NCBI RefSeq assembly: GCF_012034335.1
Contig: NZ_JAATHJ010000015.1
Location: 1 to 64,000, forward strand
DNA from: Alkalicoccus luteus
GTDB taxonomy: Bacteria; Bacillota; Bacilli; Bacillales; Salisediminibacteriaceae
DNA: 64,000 bases
Direction of reading: 5' to 3'
Below are positions 28,008-35,856 of this stretch, piece after piece; the first letter of the stretch is position 1, and each line of letters begins with the position of its first letter. Made by a program: the position numbers and the translations under genes. The notes beneath the pieces were generated by a model. It was given only the letters and a program-made list of their open reading frames with translations, made no database searches and had not been told where the DNA came from.

Positions 28008-28140
28008 AGTCAACTTCCTCCTTTTAACGTCTTGTTAAAAAGACTATTGCCATTTCTCATCCTGTTTAAACATTCGTCTCTGACCAAAAGGAATCCAAGG
28101 CTCGTTCAGGCATCATACAGCTTAGATTCGAAACGCCTCA

Positions 28141-28175
28141 GAAAAAGCCGGACCCTTTTCATAAAAGGATCCGGC
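28141..28175 (-). terminator. Terminator of the sortase gene
   Basis: GCCGGATCCTTTT pairs with AAAAGGGTCCGGC (28147-28175), one mismatch, followed by TTTTTC on the minus strand. Confidence 0.88.
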
Positions 28176-28181
28176 CCGCGT

Positions 28182-29117
28182 TTATTGTTTCTCTGATGGT
28201 TCTGATTCTGCACCATCTTTCGTAACAGCAGTAACATAATGCGTCAGCTCGCCTACGTCATCTGACGAGTAGCTTTTCCGCTCGTAGGCTGCTTTGCTGG
28301 CAGCAAGCTCAACGGTGCCGTCCTCCAGCTCCCTGTATACCCGGTAGCCGACGACGTTCTCATCGTCGACCGCATGCCAGCGGAAAGACTGGCCGCTAAC
28401 CGAAATATTTTCCGGAGTGTCCGGCTGTCCCGCTTCTTCTTCCACGAGCTCTGTATACACGACGAGGCGGTCGTCATGTGTGCCGTACTCCTGATTAAAG
28501 GTGCCGGTGCAGGTAATCAAATTCAGATGCCGTCCGTCGCTTCGCCCGAAAATTTCCTCAAGCGGAGCCTCACGTCGATCATAAACGACGGTTTTCGTCA
28601 CTTCAAACTGAAGCTCACTTCCTTCGTCATCGGTTACGAAAACCTCGTCTCCAGCTTCCAGCTCATGCAGATCGTAAAATACGGCAGGACCGTCGCGGCT
28701 GTCTACGTGACCAGCCAGCACTGCGTTCCCCTGTTCTCCAGGACGCGCACCCGGTTCGAACCAGCCGACCCCCTCAGCTGAATCAGGAACGCCCATCTGC
28801 CCGTTATCCAGTATTCCTACCTCTTCCAAATCCGCTTCCACGTCAATCGCCGGAACAGTCAGCGTTTCAGGGATCCCGGGTCCCTTTTCTTCTTCTGAGA
28901 CCTCCGGCGCTTCCTCCTGGCTCGGATGGACCGTGAATGCTTCCATATCCTCAAATTCTCCGGCTTCTTCTTCTGCCTCAGCCGGTGCTTCATTGCGCTC
29001 GGACAGCACCTGCGTCTCAGTCGGACTGGAGAAAACAGGCTGGATAAGCAGCACAATCATAAAAGCAGCTGCGGCAACTGCTGCCGGCAGCAGAAATAAG
29101 TAGATAAGTCGCTTCAT
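28182..29117 (-). CDS. Class F sortase with C-terminal FnIII-like domain
   Basis: A 311-residue membrane-anchored transpeptidase. Residues about 4-28 form an uncleaved signal anchor. A very acidic linker follows (about 40-85). The sortase core has the catalytic His in VLAGHVDSRDG, Cys in LNLITCTG and Arg in THDDRLVVY, as in class F enzymes. The last 80 or so residues look like a fibronectin type III module (PENISVSGQSFRWHAVDDENVVGYRVYR). The gene just upstream encodes a protein with a C-terminal MPATG motif, its likely substrate. Confidence 0.9.
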   Translation of the reverse strand: MKRLIYLFLLPAAVAAAAFMIVLLIQPVFSSPTETQVLSERNEAPAEAEEEAGEFEDMEAFTVHPSQEEAPEVSEEEKGPGIPETLTVPAIDVEADLEEVGILDNGQMGVPDSAEGVGWFEPGARPGEQGNAVLAGHVDSRDGPAVFYDLHELEAGDEVFVTDDEGSELQFEVTKTVVYDRREAPLEEIFGRSDGRHLNLITCTGTFNQEYGTHDDRLVVYTELVEEEAGQPDTPENISVSGQSFRWHAVDDENVVGYRVYRELEDGTVELAASKAAYERKSYSSDDVGELTHYVTAVTKDGAESEPSEKQ

Positions 29118-29193
29118 GTCAGCCTCTCCTTCCGCTGCGAAATCGGACCAGTCCGGGAGCGAAGCCCCCGGAAGATCCGTATATAATCAGCCT

Positions 29194-30546
29194 CTACTGC
29201 TGGCTGTTCAGCTTTTTGCGTCCAAGTACCAGTGCTCCTGCTGCTGCAATGAAGGCTGTCAGCATCGCCCACATAAAGGTCGTGTTGGAAGCGGTGCCGC
29301 CAAGACCGGTTGCCGGCATTTCTTCAGGCATGCTGTCTGCAGCGAACATGTCCGGGTTCTGGTCGACGATCGCTCCGCTCAGCACTTCACCGAGCATGAA
29401 CATATGATGGAAGCCGTGACGGAACTCCTCGCTCCACGTACGCTCGAACTCACCTGCGGTATACGCATCGAACGTATTCGTTACATCTGCAACGTGGGAA
29501 CGGATTTCCTCTTCCCCGGCTTCTTGCGGAATGCCTGTTGCTTCATCGAGGAAGGCGGAAAATTCAACGACGTAGCTTTCCAGATCCGCTTCTGCCTGCG
29601 TTCGTGCATCGGCATCTTCTTCAATTGCCGCTACAGTCATGTCACCAAAGAAATCAATGTGACTCTGCCAGATCGGTTCGAAGGCTTCTGCACCTTCATC
29701 TCCATAGACAGATCCGATTGTTTCCGTCAGATCCGCTGTATTTTCATCTAATGCCCAGGACACAAAATCAAAGTCTTCTGCACCATCAAAGCCTTTTTGC
29801 ATCGTGAATGATGCCAGGAAGAAATGCTCGGACAGAAGGTGGTTCAAGTGTGCACGAAGGTCTGCAGCCGGCGTGGACACCTCTGTGTTATCAAAGTCTT
29901 CCGGGAACTGCTCGGAAATAGCGCCGCCAAGATTCACGCCGATATCAAACATGTGGTGGAAGCCGTGACGGAAGTTCTCGTATGCCTCCATGAATTCGCC
30001 GTCAACATACGAATCAAACGTGCTCGATACATCTTCAACATGTGCAGTGATCGCTTCCTGACCAGCTTCCTGCGGCAGCCCGCCTTCAGTTGCTGCATCT
30101 AGAAATGCGGAAAATTCATCTACGTAATTATCAAGGTCCGCCTCTGCCTGGGCGCGTGCTTCCTCATCTCCTTCAGCTTCCGCTGCGACCATATCACCGA
30201 AAAAGTCAATGTGGCTCTGCCAGATGCGGTTAAATTCATCCGCTCCCTCAGATCCGTAAACAGATTCGATCGTCGCGGTGATTTCTGCTGTGTTTTCATC
30301 CAGAGCCGCTCCGGCTTGCGCCGTATCCTCTGCTCCATCAAATGCTTTCTGCATAAACGCGACTGTCAGTGCAAAGTGCTCGGAGAAAAGCTGATCCAGG
30401 TCAGCCCGCAGATCAGCTGCCGGTGTGGAAACTGTCGGACTGTAGTCATCGTGATCGTGGTCTCCGTGATCATCAGCCATTGCAACGGTTGGTGCAAATA
30501 CGAGCAGTGCGCAGGACGTCAGTGCTGCTTTCTTCATCATTTTCAT
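29194..30546 (-). CDS. Cell-wall anchored His-rich protein with duplicated helical domain
   Basis: A 450-residue secreted protein. A signal peptide ends near AMADD and is followed by a His/Asp cluster (HGDHDHDD). Two tandem copies of a domain of about 180 residues follow, each starting STPAADLRA and each containing SEHF, ALDENTA, IWQSHIDFFGDM, PQEAGQE-like and FRHGFHHMF. The regularly placed His and Glu in all-helical repeats suggest a ferritin- or hemerythrin-like metal site. The C terminus has MPATGLGG, a hydrophobic stretch and RKK, a sorting signal for the adjacent class F sortase. I chose the ATG at 30546 because GGAGGG lies seven bases upstream. The biochemical role is unknown. Confidence 0.85.
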   Translation of the reverse strand: MKMMKKAALTSCALLVFAPTVAMADDHGDHDHDDYSPTVSTPAADLRADLDQLFSEHFALTVAFMQKAFDGAEDTAQAGAALDENTAEITATIESVYGSEGADEFNRIWQSHIDFFGDMVAAEAEGDEEARAQAEADLDNYVDEFSAFLDAATEGGLPQEAGQEAITAHVEDVSSTFDSYVDGEFMEAYENFRHGFHHMFDIGVNLGGAISEQFPEDFDNTEVSTPAADLRAHLNHLLSEHFFLASFTMQKGFDGAEDFDFVSWALDENTADLTETIGSVYGDEGAEAFEPIWQSHIDFFGDMTVAAIEEDADARTQAEADLESYVVEFSAFLDEATGIPQEAGEEEIRSHVADVTNTFDAYTAGEFERTWSEEFRHGFHHMFMLGEVLSGAIVDQNPDMFAADSMPEEMPATGLGGTASNTTFMWAMLTAFIAAAGALVLGRKKLNSQQ

Positions 30547-30643
30547 CCATAATCCCTCCGTTTTTGTTTTGCTTTCACAAGAGTAAACGGAAGGAAAAAA
30601 TGGTTGGATCACTTTTTTCCAAAAAACTTTTTACTCCGCAGAA

Positions 30644-30675
30644 AAATACCGCCCCTGATCATATTCAGGAGCGGC
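30644..30675 (-). terminator. Terminator of the Rieske oxidoreductase gene
   Basis: GCCGCTCCTGA pairs imperfectly with TCAGGGGCGG (30649-30675), followed by TATTTTTC on the minus strand. Confidence 0.82.
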
Positions 30676-30683
30676 TTTCTCAT

Positions 30684-32207
30684 TTATTCTTCTTTCAGCT
30701 GATCGAGCGGCTTCACCGCCGGGCCTTCGAGTACATCGCCGTCTGTGTTAAACCTGGACCCGTGGCACGGACAGTCCCACGACCGGTCTCCGTTATTCCA
30801 ATAGAGCTCACAGCCGAGATGCGTGCACGTCGTATCCACGATTGTGACGTGGCCGTGCTCATCTTTATAAGCTCCGGCACGCTTCCCGTTTACATTAACG
30901 ACTGCACCTTCGTTGAAATCAAGATCTTCCACCTTTTTGCTTTTTCCGCGGTCGAGCTTTCCACGGACAAACTCCATGGCAACATCCATGTTTTCCTTAA
31001 CCGCATTTTTCATTTCTTTTCCCGGCCTGAAGCGTGACGGTGTATACAGCGGCGCGTATTCGTTTCGCTTTTCCGTAATCCGGTCCGCGATGATCTGCGC
31101 GGCAGCGACGCCGTTCGTCATGCCCCACTTTGCAAAGCCGGTGGCGACGAATACATCATCTTTTCCCGGATTAACAGGGCCTGCGTACGGGAGCCCGTCC
31201 AGTGTAAATACATCCTGGGAGGCCCAGCGGTACGGCACTGCAGCGGTATCAAAGTGATCGAGGCCGAACTGATGCAGTTTTTTATAGTTTTCAAGCGTAT
31301 TCACCTTCTGCCCGCTCGTATGTCCTTCTCCGCCGATAAGAAGAAGCTCTCTTCCATCCGTATCAAACGCACGGCGAATCGACCGCTTCGGGCTTTCCAC
31401 ATTCAAATACATCCCTTCCGGCGCTTTTGTGTTCAGACGGAAAGCAACGGAATAGGATCGTTCCACGTGCAGCCTGGCCACAAACAGCGCCTGCAGATCT
31501 TTAAACGGATAGTGGGTCGCCATGACGACGTGATCGGCCATCACGACGGACCCGTTCTCCATAAGCACCTGGGGCCGCTTACCGCGCTTAATATCGACTG
31601 CACGCGACTGTTCAAATACGGGCATATTCTCTACTTCCAGATAGCGGAGAAGCTTAGCGAGAAAGCAGACCGGGTGAAACTGAGCCTGATCGTACATGGC
31701 GAGCATGCGCCGCTTTGTACCGTCGAAGCCTTCTTTTTCCACCATGCCGCCGTCAAGCTCCAGCTGCAGGTACGCTTCCGCCTCCCGTTCCAGCTGCTCC
31801 ATTCCTTCGTCTGTATCGGCATACAAATAAGCATGCTGCCGTTCAAAATTGCAGTCAATATTCAGCTTGCGGGTCATCCGTTCGATCCAGCTGATGGCAT
31901 CCTCGTTGGCATCGTAATAAAGCCGGGCGTTATCAACTCCGATCTGATCAATTAAATCTGCGTATTTCGGTCCGTGCTGAGACGTAATTTTCGCCGTCGT
32001 CCAGCCGGTCGTGCCGGCACCCATCCGATCGGCCTCCACGAGCACAACCTGAAAGCCTCGCCTCGCAAGTATAAAGGCAGTTGAGACGCCTGCTATACCA
32101 CCGCCAATCACGCAGACTTCGGTATCGAGATCTTCCTCCAATGCCGGAAATGTCTGTGTAGGCCGCTCCCGCCATAATGATGCGGGTTGTTCAGGCAGCT
32201 TGTTCAT
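30684..32207 (-). CDS. yhfW: FAD-dependent oxidoreductase with C-terminal Rieske domain, YhfW-like
   Basis: A 507-residue fusion. The N-terminal part is a DAO-type FAD oxidoreductase with the dinucleotide motif VIGGGIAGVSTAFILARRG. The last 80 residues are a Rieske domain with CTHLGC and CPCHGS, which together supply the two Cys and two His for a [2Fe-2S] cluster. B. subtilis YhfW has the same architecture. The substrate is not known. The protein lacks a signal peptide, so it should be cytoplasmic. It stands alone and is divergent from the aldehyde dehydrogenase operon. Confidence 0.92.
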   Translation of the reverse strand: MNKLPEQPASLWRERPTQTFPALEEDLDTEVCVIGGGIAGVSTAFILARRGFQVVLVEADRMGAGTTGWTTAKITSQHGPKYADLIDQIGVDNARLYYDANEDAISWIERMTRKLNIDCNFERQHAYLYADTDEGMEQLEREAEAYLQLELDGGMVEKEGFDGTKRRMLAMYDQAQFHPVCFLAKLLRYLEVENMPVFEQSRAVDIKRGKRPQVLMENGSVVMADHVVMATHYPFKDLQALFVARLHVERSYSVAFRLNTKAPEGMYLNVESPKRSIRRAFDTDGRELLLIGGEGHTSGQKVNTLENYKKLHQFGLDHFDTAAVPYRWASQDVFTLDGLPYAGPVNPGKDDVFVATGFAKWGMTNGVAAAQIIADRITEKRNEYAPLYTPSRFRPGKEMKNAVKENMDVAMEFVRGKLDRGKSKKVEDLDFNEGAVVNVNGKRAGAYKDEHGHVTIVDTTCTHLGCELYWNNGDRSWDCPCHGSRFNTDGDVLEGPAVKPLDQLKEE

Positions 32208-32278
32208 CCGGATTCCCCCTTAAAAAAGTCGCTTTGCTTCCGATATTCCCACTGCCATTATTTATGAAACGAAATTAT

Positions 32279-32319
32279 TTGAAAATTCGACGATTTATGA
32301 TATACTGTAATCGCTTACA
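32279..32319 (+). promoter_or_regulatory. SigA promoter with overlapping cre site
   Basis: TTGAAA (32279-32284), a 16-base spacer and TATACT (32301-32306). TGTAATCGCTTACA at 32306-32319 fits the cre consensus TGWNANCGNTNWCA at every fixed position and covers the start of transcription. This predicts CcpA repression of the aldehyde dehydrogenase operon on preferred sugars. Confidence 0.82.
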
Positions 32320-32364
32320 TTTTTTCGCTTTATCAAATACAGAGAAGAATGGGAGAGTGTGCAC

Positions 32365-33885
32365 ATGATCTACGAAAAGCCGAATACGGAAGGCAGTCTG
32401 GTTCAATTTAAAAAGCGTTACGACAACTATATCGGAGGACAGTATGTGCCGCCGAAAAACGGCGAGTACTTTGAAAACACGACGTCGGTCACCGGTGAAG
32501 TTTTTACCGAGATGGCCCGCTCATCAAAAGAAGATGTGGAAGCTGCTATTGAAGCTGGTCACGAAGCGAAGGCTTCATGGGGCGCGACCTCGCCTACAGA
32601 GCGCTCAAACATTCTGCTGAAAATTGCCGATCGAATGGAAGCCAACCTCGAAATGCTAGCCGTTGCCGAAACGTGGGAAAACGGAAAAGCAGTACGGGAG
32701 ACGCTTGCCGCAGATATTCCGCTCGCAATTGATCATTTCCGCTATTTTGCTGCAGCGATCCGTTCTCAGGAAGGCGGCATCAGCCAGATTGATGAAGATA
32801 CGATCGCCTATCATTTTCATGAGCCTGTCGGCGTTGTCGGTCAGATTATTCCGTGGAACTTCCCGATCCTCATGGCGACGTGGAAGCTCGCGCCTGCTCT
32901 TGCAGCCGGCAACTGCGTCGTGCTGAAGCCGGCTGAACAGACGCCGTCCAGCATCTTTGTGCTGCTTGAGCTGATCGAAGACCTGCTGCCGCCGGGTGTG
33001 CTCAACATCGTCAGCGGATTTGGCGTCGAAGCGGGGAAACCGCTCGCGTCCAGCTCCCGTATTGATAAAGTAGCCTTTACCGGCGAAACGACGACAGGCC
33101 GTCTGATTATGCAGTATGCATCAGAGAATATTATTCCCGTTACGCTGGAGCTCGGCGGCAAGTCTCCGAACCTCTTCTTCGCTGACGTCATGCAGCAGGA
33201 GGACGGCTATCTCGAAAAGGCGCTCGAAGGTTTTGCCATGTTCGCCTTAAACCAGGGGGAAGTTTGTACGTGTCCTTCAAGGGCGCTGATTGAAGAATCC
33301 ATTTATGACAGCTTTATGGAAAAGGCCGTGGACCGGGTCAAGCGCATCAAAACCGGCAATCCGCTCGATACCGATACGATGATGGGAGCCCAGGCCTCCA
33401 AGGAGCAGCTGGATAAAATTGTATCATACCTCGATATCGGCAAGCAGGAAGGTGCTAAAGTACTTGTTGGCGGAGAACAGGCACATATGGACGGCGATCT
33501 TGCCGGCGGATACTATGTGCAGCCGACTATTTTTGAAGGACATAACAAAATGCGTATTTTCCAGGAGGAAATTTTCGGTCCGGTGCTTTCCGTCACCTCG
33601 TTTAAGGATCAGGCGGATGCACTGTCGATCGCAAACGATACCCTCTACGGCCTCGGAGCCGGCGTCTGGTCCCGCAACATTAACACGGCCTACCGCTTCG
33701 GACGCGCGATTCAGTCCGGCCGGGTATGGACCAACTGCTACCACGACTATCCGGCGCACGCGGCATTCGGCGGATATAAGAAGTCCGGTATTGGTCGCGA
33801 AAACCATCTGATGATGCTGAGCCACTACCAGCAGACGAAAAACATGCTTGTGAGCTACAGTGAAGAACCAAAAGGCTTTTTCTAA
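32365..33885 (+). CDS. Acetaldehyde-type NAD-dependent aldehyde dehydrogenase
   Basis: A 506-residue aldehyde dehydrogenase of the ExaC/AcoD/AldA type. It has [20 protein letters not shown], the glutamate motif LELGGKSPN, and the active-site Cys in [15 protein letters not shown]. The double-Cys CTC is typical of this subgroup. It oxidises acetaldehyde or similar short aldehydes to the acid. I chose the ATG at 32365 because GGGAGAG lies about seven bases upstream. The DUF779 gene follows after 26 bases, a pairing common for this enzyme. A cre site over the promoter suggests carbon catabolite repression. Confidence 0.92.
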   Translation: MIYEKPNTEGSLVQFKKRYDNYIGGQYVPPKNGEYFENTTSVTGEVFTEMARSSKEDVEAAIEAGHEAKASWGATSPTERSNILLKIADRMEANLEMLAVAETWENGKAVRETLAADIPLAIDHFRYFAAAIRSQEGGISQIDEDTIAYHFHEPVGVVGQIIPWNFPILMATWKLAPALAAGNCVVLKPAEQTPSSIFVLLELIEDLLPPGVLNIVSGFGVEAGKPLASSSRIDKVAFTGETTTGRLIMQYASENIIPVTLELGGKSPNLFFADVMQQEDGYLEKALEGFAMFALNQGEVCTCPSRALIEESIYDSFMEKAVDRVKRIKTGNPLDTDTMMGAQASKEQLDKIVSYLDIGKQEGAKVLVGGEQAHMDGDLAGGYYVQPTIFEGHNKMRIFQEEIFGPVLSVTSFKDQADALSIANDTLYGLGAGVWSRNINTAYRFGRAIQSGRVWTNCYHDYPAHAAFGGYKKSGIGRENHLMMLSHYQQTKNMLVSYSEEPKGFF

Positions 33886-33911
33886 GCCGAAAAAAGAAAG
33901 GGTGTTCTGTG

Positions 33912-34268
33912 ATGACAGAACGAGTAACCGCAACCGAGGAGACGCTGGAACTGATTGAAAAGCTGAAAAAGCGCCACGGCCCGCTCATGTTTCACCAGTC
34001 AGGCGGATGCTGCGACGGCAGCTCTCCGATGTGCTATCCCGACGGTGATCTGCGTATAGGTGAAAGCGACGTGTATCTCGGCGAGATCGGCGGCTCTCCG
34101 TTCTATATGTCACGCGATCAATACGAATACTGGAAGCATACGCAGCTGATTATTGACGTTGTCGACGGACGCGGCGGCATGTTCTCACTGGAAGGCCCGG
34201 AAGGTAAGCGGTTCTTCACCCGCTCCCGCGTCTTCAGCGATGAAGAACGAAAAGAGCTGCAGCTTTGA
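33912..34268 (+). CDS. DUF779 protein linked to aldehyde dehydrogenase
   Basis: A 118-residue protein of the DUF779 family. It has the conserved FHQSGGCCDGSSPMCYP motif with three Cys and a His, suggesting metal or cofactor handling, and YMSRDQYEYWKHTQL. DUF779 genes are found beside acetaldehyde dehydrogenases; their role is not settled. The start ATG at 33912 has AAAGGGTG upstream. It is the second gene of the operon. Confidence 0.9.
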   Translation: MTERVTATEETLELIEKLKKRHGPLMFHQSGGCCDGSSPMCYPDGDLRIGESDVYLGEIGGSPFYMSRDQYEYWKHTQLIIDVVDGRGGMFSLEGPEGKRFFTRSRVFSDEERKELQL

Positions 34269-34317
34269 CGAAGCTGGACATTTTCAAATAAAGCGTTTAT
34301 ACTTCCGTTAACAGTAT

Positions 34318-34428
34318 ACATTTATCCTGAGTGGACGAGAGATCTGGCTCTACGACTCCACGGCAACCTGCCTCGCAAGGTGCCAACGCCAGCAGAGCAC
34401 TGCTCTGAGCGATGAATGAACGGATGAA
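34318..34428 (+). ncRNA. SAM-I-like (S-box) riboswitch aptamer
   Basis: The sequence follows the S-box plan: P1 strands TTTATCC (34321-34327) and GGATGAA (34422-34428), a conserved GAGAGATCTGGCTCTACGA block, CGGCAACC (34360-34367), GGTGCCAA (34379-34386), CC-GCAGA and a P4 hairpin near 34390-34408. Core P2/P3 bases differ from the textbook sequence in a way that keeps pairing (GAGAGA and GGCTCT). A terminator follows at once. This predicts transcription shut-off at high SAM. The controlled gene is the unknown small protein gene at 34523. Confidence 0.8.
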
Positions 34429-34466
34429 AAACCCCTTCTCTCATCGTGAAAGAAGGGGTTTTTTGT
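34429..34466 (+). terminator. Riboswitch expression-platform terminator
   Basis: ACCCCTTCT/AGAAGGGGT perfect stem (34431-34459) followed by six T. It begins directly after the 3' strand of P1, as in S-box leaders. Confidence 0.88.
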
Positions 34467-34522
34467 GCGTATGCACAGACAGGGAATGTATGCTGAATTT
34501 ATCAGCAGAGGAATGATGTATC

Positions 34523-34819
34523 ATGAGTTATGCGTCCGCCCTTTTTTGCCACCATGCCGATCCGGAAACCTACTTTCAGTCAACCGTCGCAAGAATGAAG
34601 CGAAAAGCAGCCGGATGTCACTACGTATTCGACGCCGGCACCTCCTTTTTGCATAACCGATTTTATGTATATGCCTCGTCGCTCCGGGGAGCGGAATTTC
34701 GCATCACGCTCTCCCAGGATCAGTCAAAGGCGCTGCAGAAAAAAGGACCAGGCTCGCTCGAACACTTTTTGTGGAGTGAGCTGGAAAAGCAGGGCTTTCC
34801 CGCTTCAAAGGTTCAGTAG
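34523..34819 (+). CDS. Unknown 98-residue protein behind a SAM-type riboswitch
   Basis: I do not recognise this family. The protein starts MSYASALFCHHADPETYFQ and contains a Cys-His-His triplet, an aromatic-rich middle and a charged, Ser-rich C terminus. No signal peptide or membrane segment is evident. AGAGGA lies about ten bases before the ATG, and an in-frame stop just upstream fixes this start. Codon use matches the host. Its position directly behind the SAM-type riboswitch, with no other gene before the terminator at 34825, implies a role linked to methionine, SAM or sulfur supply. This is inference from context only. Confidence 0.75.
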   Translation: MSYASALFCHHADPETYFQSTVARMKRKAAGCHYVFDAGTSFLHNRFYVYASSLRGAEFRITLSQDQSKALQKKGPGSLEHFLWSELEKQGFPASKVQ

Positions 34820-34824
34820 CAGTC

Positions 34825-34858
34825 AAAAGGCGTTCAGCATTTTCGCTGGACGCCTTTT
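34825..34858. terminator. Bidirectional terminator
   Basis: AAAAGGCGT-(C)AGC pairs with GCT-GACGCCTTTT across 34825-34858. A-rich and T-rich flanks allow use in both directions between convergent genes. Confidence 0.85.
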
Positions 34859-34862
34859 CCCG

Positions 34863-35309
34863 CTATGCTCCTGTTTCTTGCCGCAGATGATGAACGAACC
34901 GGCGTACGAGCTGATCACGCGTTCGCTTTGCCGAGAATTTCAGCTTCAGTCTGCCCGTCAGGCTGACAGGCTTTTTCTCGCCTTCATAAATCAGCTGGGT
35001 TTCGTTCTCATTCAGCTTGATCAACGTAAACCTGAGCGTTGTCGCGAAATGTCCGTCCGATTCAAACTGTATCTGCTTCACTTTTCGCGACGGTTCATCA
35101 CGGTAGTCGGTCGTTTCCACGACGTACGTCATTTCCCGGCCGTTTTCAGCGCACGTCTGCCGGTGTTTCGCACCAATCGTATCGCTGCTTCCCTCAATCA
35201 GTTCACTGTGAACGACATGCGGCAGCAGGGTGCCGATGGAACGATCCTGAAACCGGTGCCACACTACTTCAATATGTGTTGGAACGAGAGTTTCTTCCTC
35301 CCATTTCAT
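34863..35309 (-). CDS. SRPBCC-superfamily (START-like) protein
   Basis: A 148-residue protein with a likely helix-grip fold. It contains VPTHIEVVWHRFQD near the N terminus and alternating beta-rich segments (TTDYRDEPSRKVKQIQFE, ATTLRFTLIKLNENETQLIYEG), then a C-terminal helix. Relatives bind lipids or small hydrophobic ligands. The function is unknown. The start has AGGAGGG well spaced. It is a single-gene unit. Confidence 0.75.
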   Translation of the reverse strand: MKWEEETLVPTHIEVVWHRFQDRSIGTLLPHVVHSELIEGSSDTIGAKHRQTCAENGREMTYVVETTDYRDEPSRKVKQIQFESDGHFATTLRFTLIKLNENETQLIYEGEKKPVSLTGRLKLKFSAKRTRDQLVRRFVHHLRQETGA

Positions 35310-35856
35310 CTGTCAGTTCCCTCCTGCCCATTCGTTTCCTTATAACTCTATTATCGGGCCATGATACCTGACAAATCAAGGGATGCGCCTGTGGGATATT
35401 GTGAGAAATTGACGGAACTATGGGAGAACAAAAGTACTTTTTACTTTTAATAACATACCTTGAACACATGCTGCGCCCGGCAGGAAGTTCTTCACGTTCC
35501 GGAAGGCTGCTTCAGCTAAATAGGCTTGTAAATTAAAGCCCGGCTTGTCGATTAAGTAAACAAAATGACGATAGTCGTTTCATTGTATTTCTACTGCGCT
35601 TCCCCAGCCTTACGCGGGTTTGCCTTCAGCTATTTTCTCTCTAAGCCTCTGCCGAACGGAACAAACAGCAGGCCGCCCGGATGCTGCGGACGACCTGCTG
35701 TCTCTTACTATGAAGATTCTTTAAGGGGGAAGATCTTCATGAAAAAGGGGGGGAGATAATTGGTGCTCTCTCTCTTACATTTCCTACTCTATCATCTTTG
35801 TGTTAAAAACGTGTTGCAGAAGCGTAAAGGATTATGAAAGGATTGTAAAAAATTGT
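35310..35856. other. Intergenic region with an element relic
   Basis: About 550 bases without a supported gene. 35545-35640 resembles the left half of the inverted-repeat element (the stretch ending TTGCCTTCAGCTATTTTCTC) but is diverged. An imperfect hairpin at 35667-35702 (CAGCAGG/CCTGCTG ends) may terminate the RocB gene from the minus side. A six-codon ORF (MKKGGR) near 35740 has no further support. Confidence 0.5.

Noticed and set aside
28020-28140. TPP riboswitch upstream of the thiamine-binding protein gene
   Set aside because: The conserved CUGAGA and related TPP aptamer blocks are not present on the minus strand.
34465-34656. 63-residue ORF behind the SAM-type riboswitch
   Set aside because: It overlaps the 98-residue gene in another frame, has an Arg-rich atypical composition and a weaker ribosome binding site.
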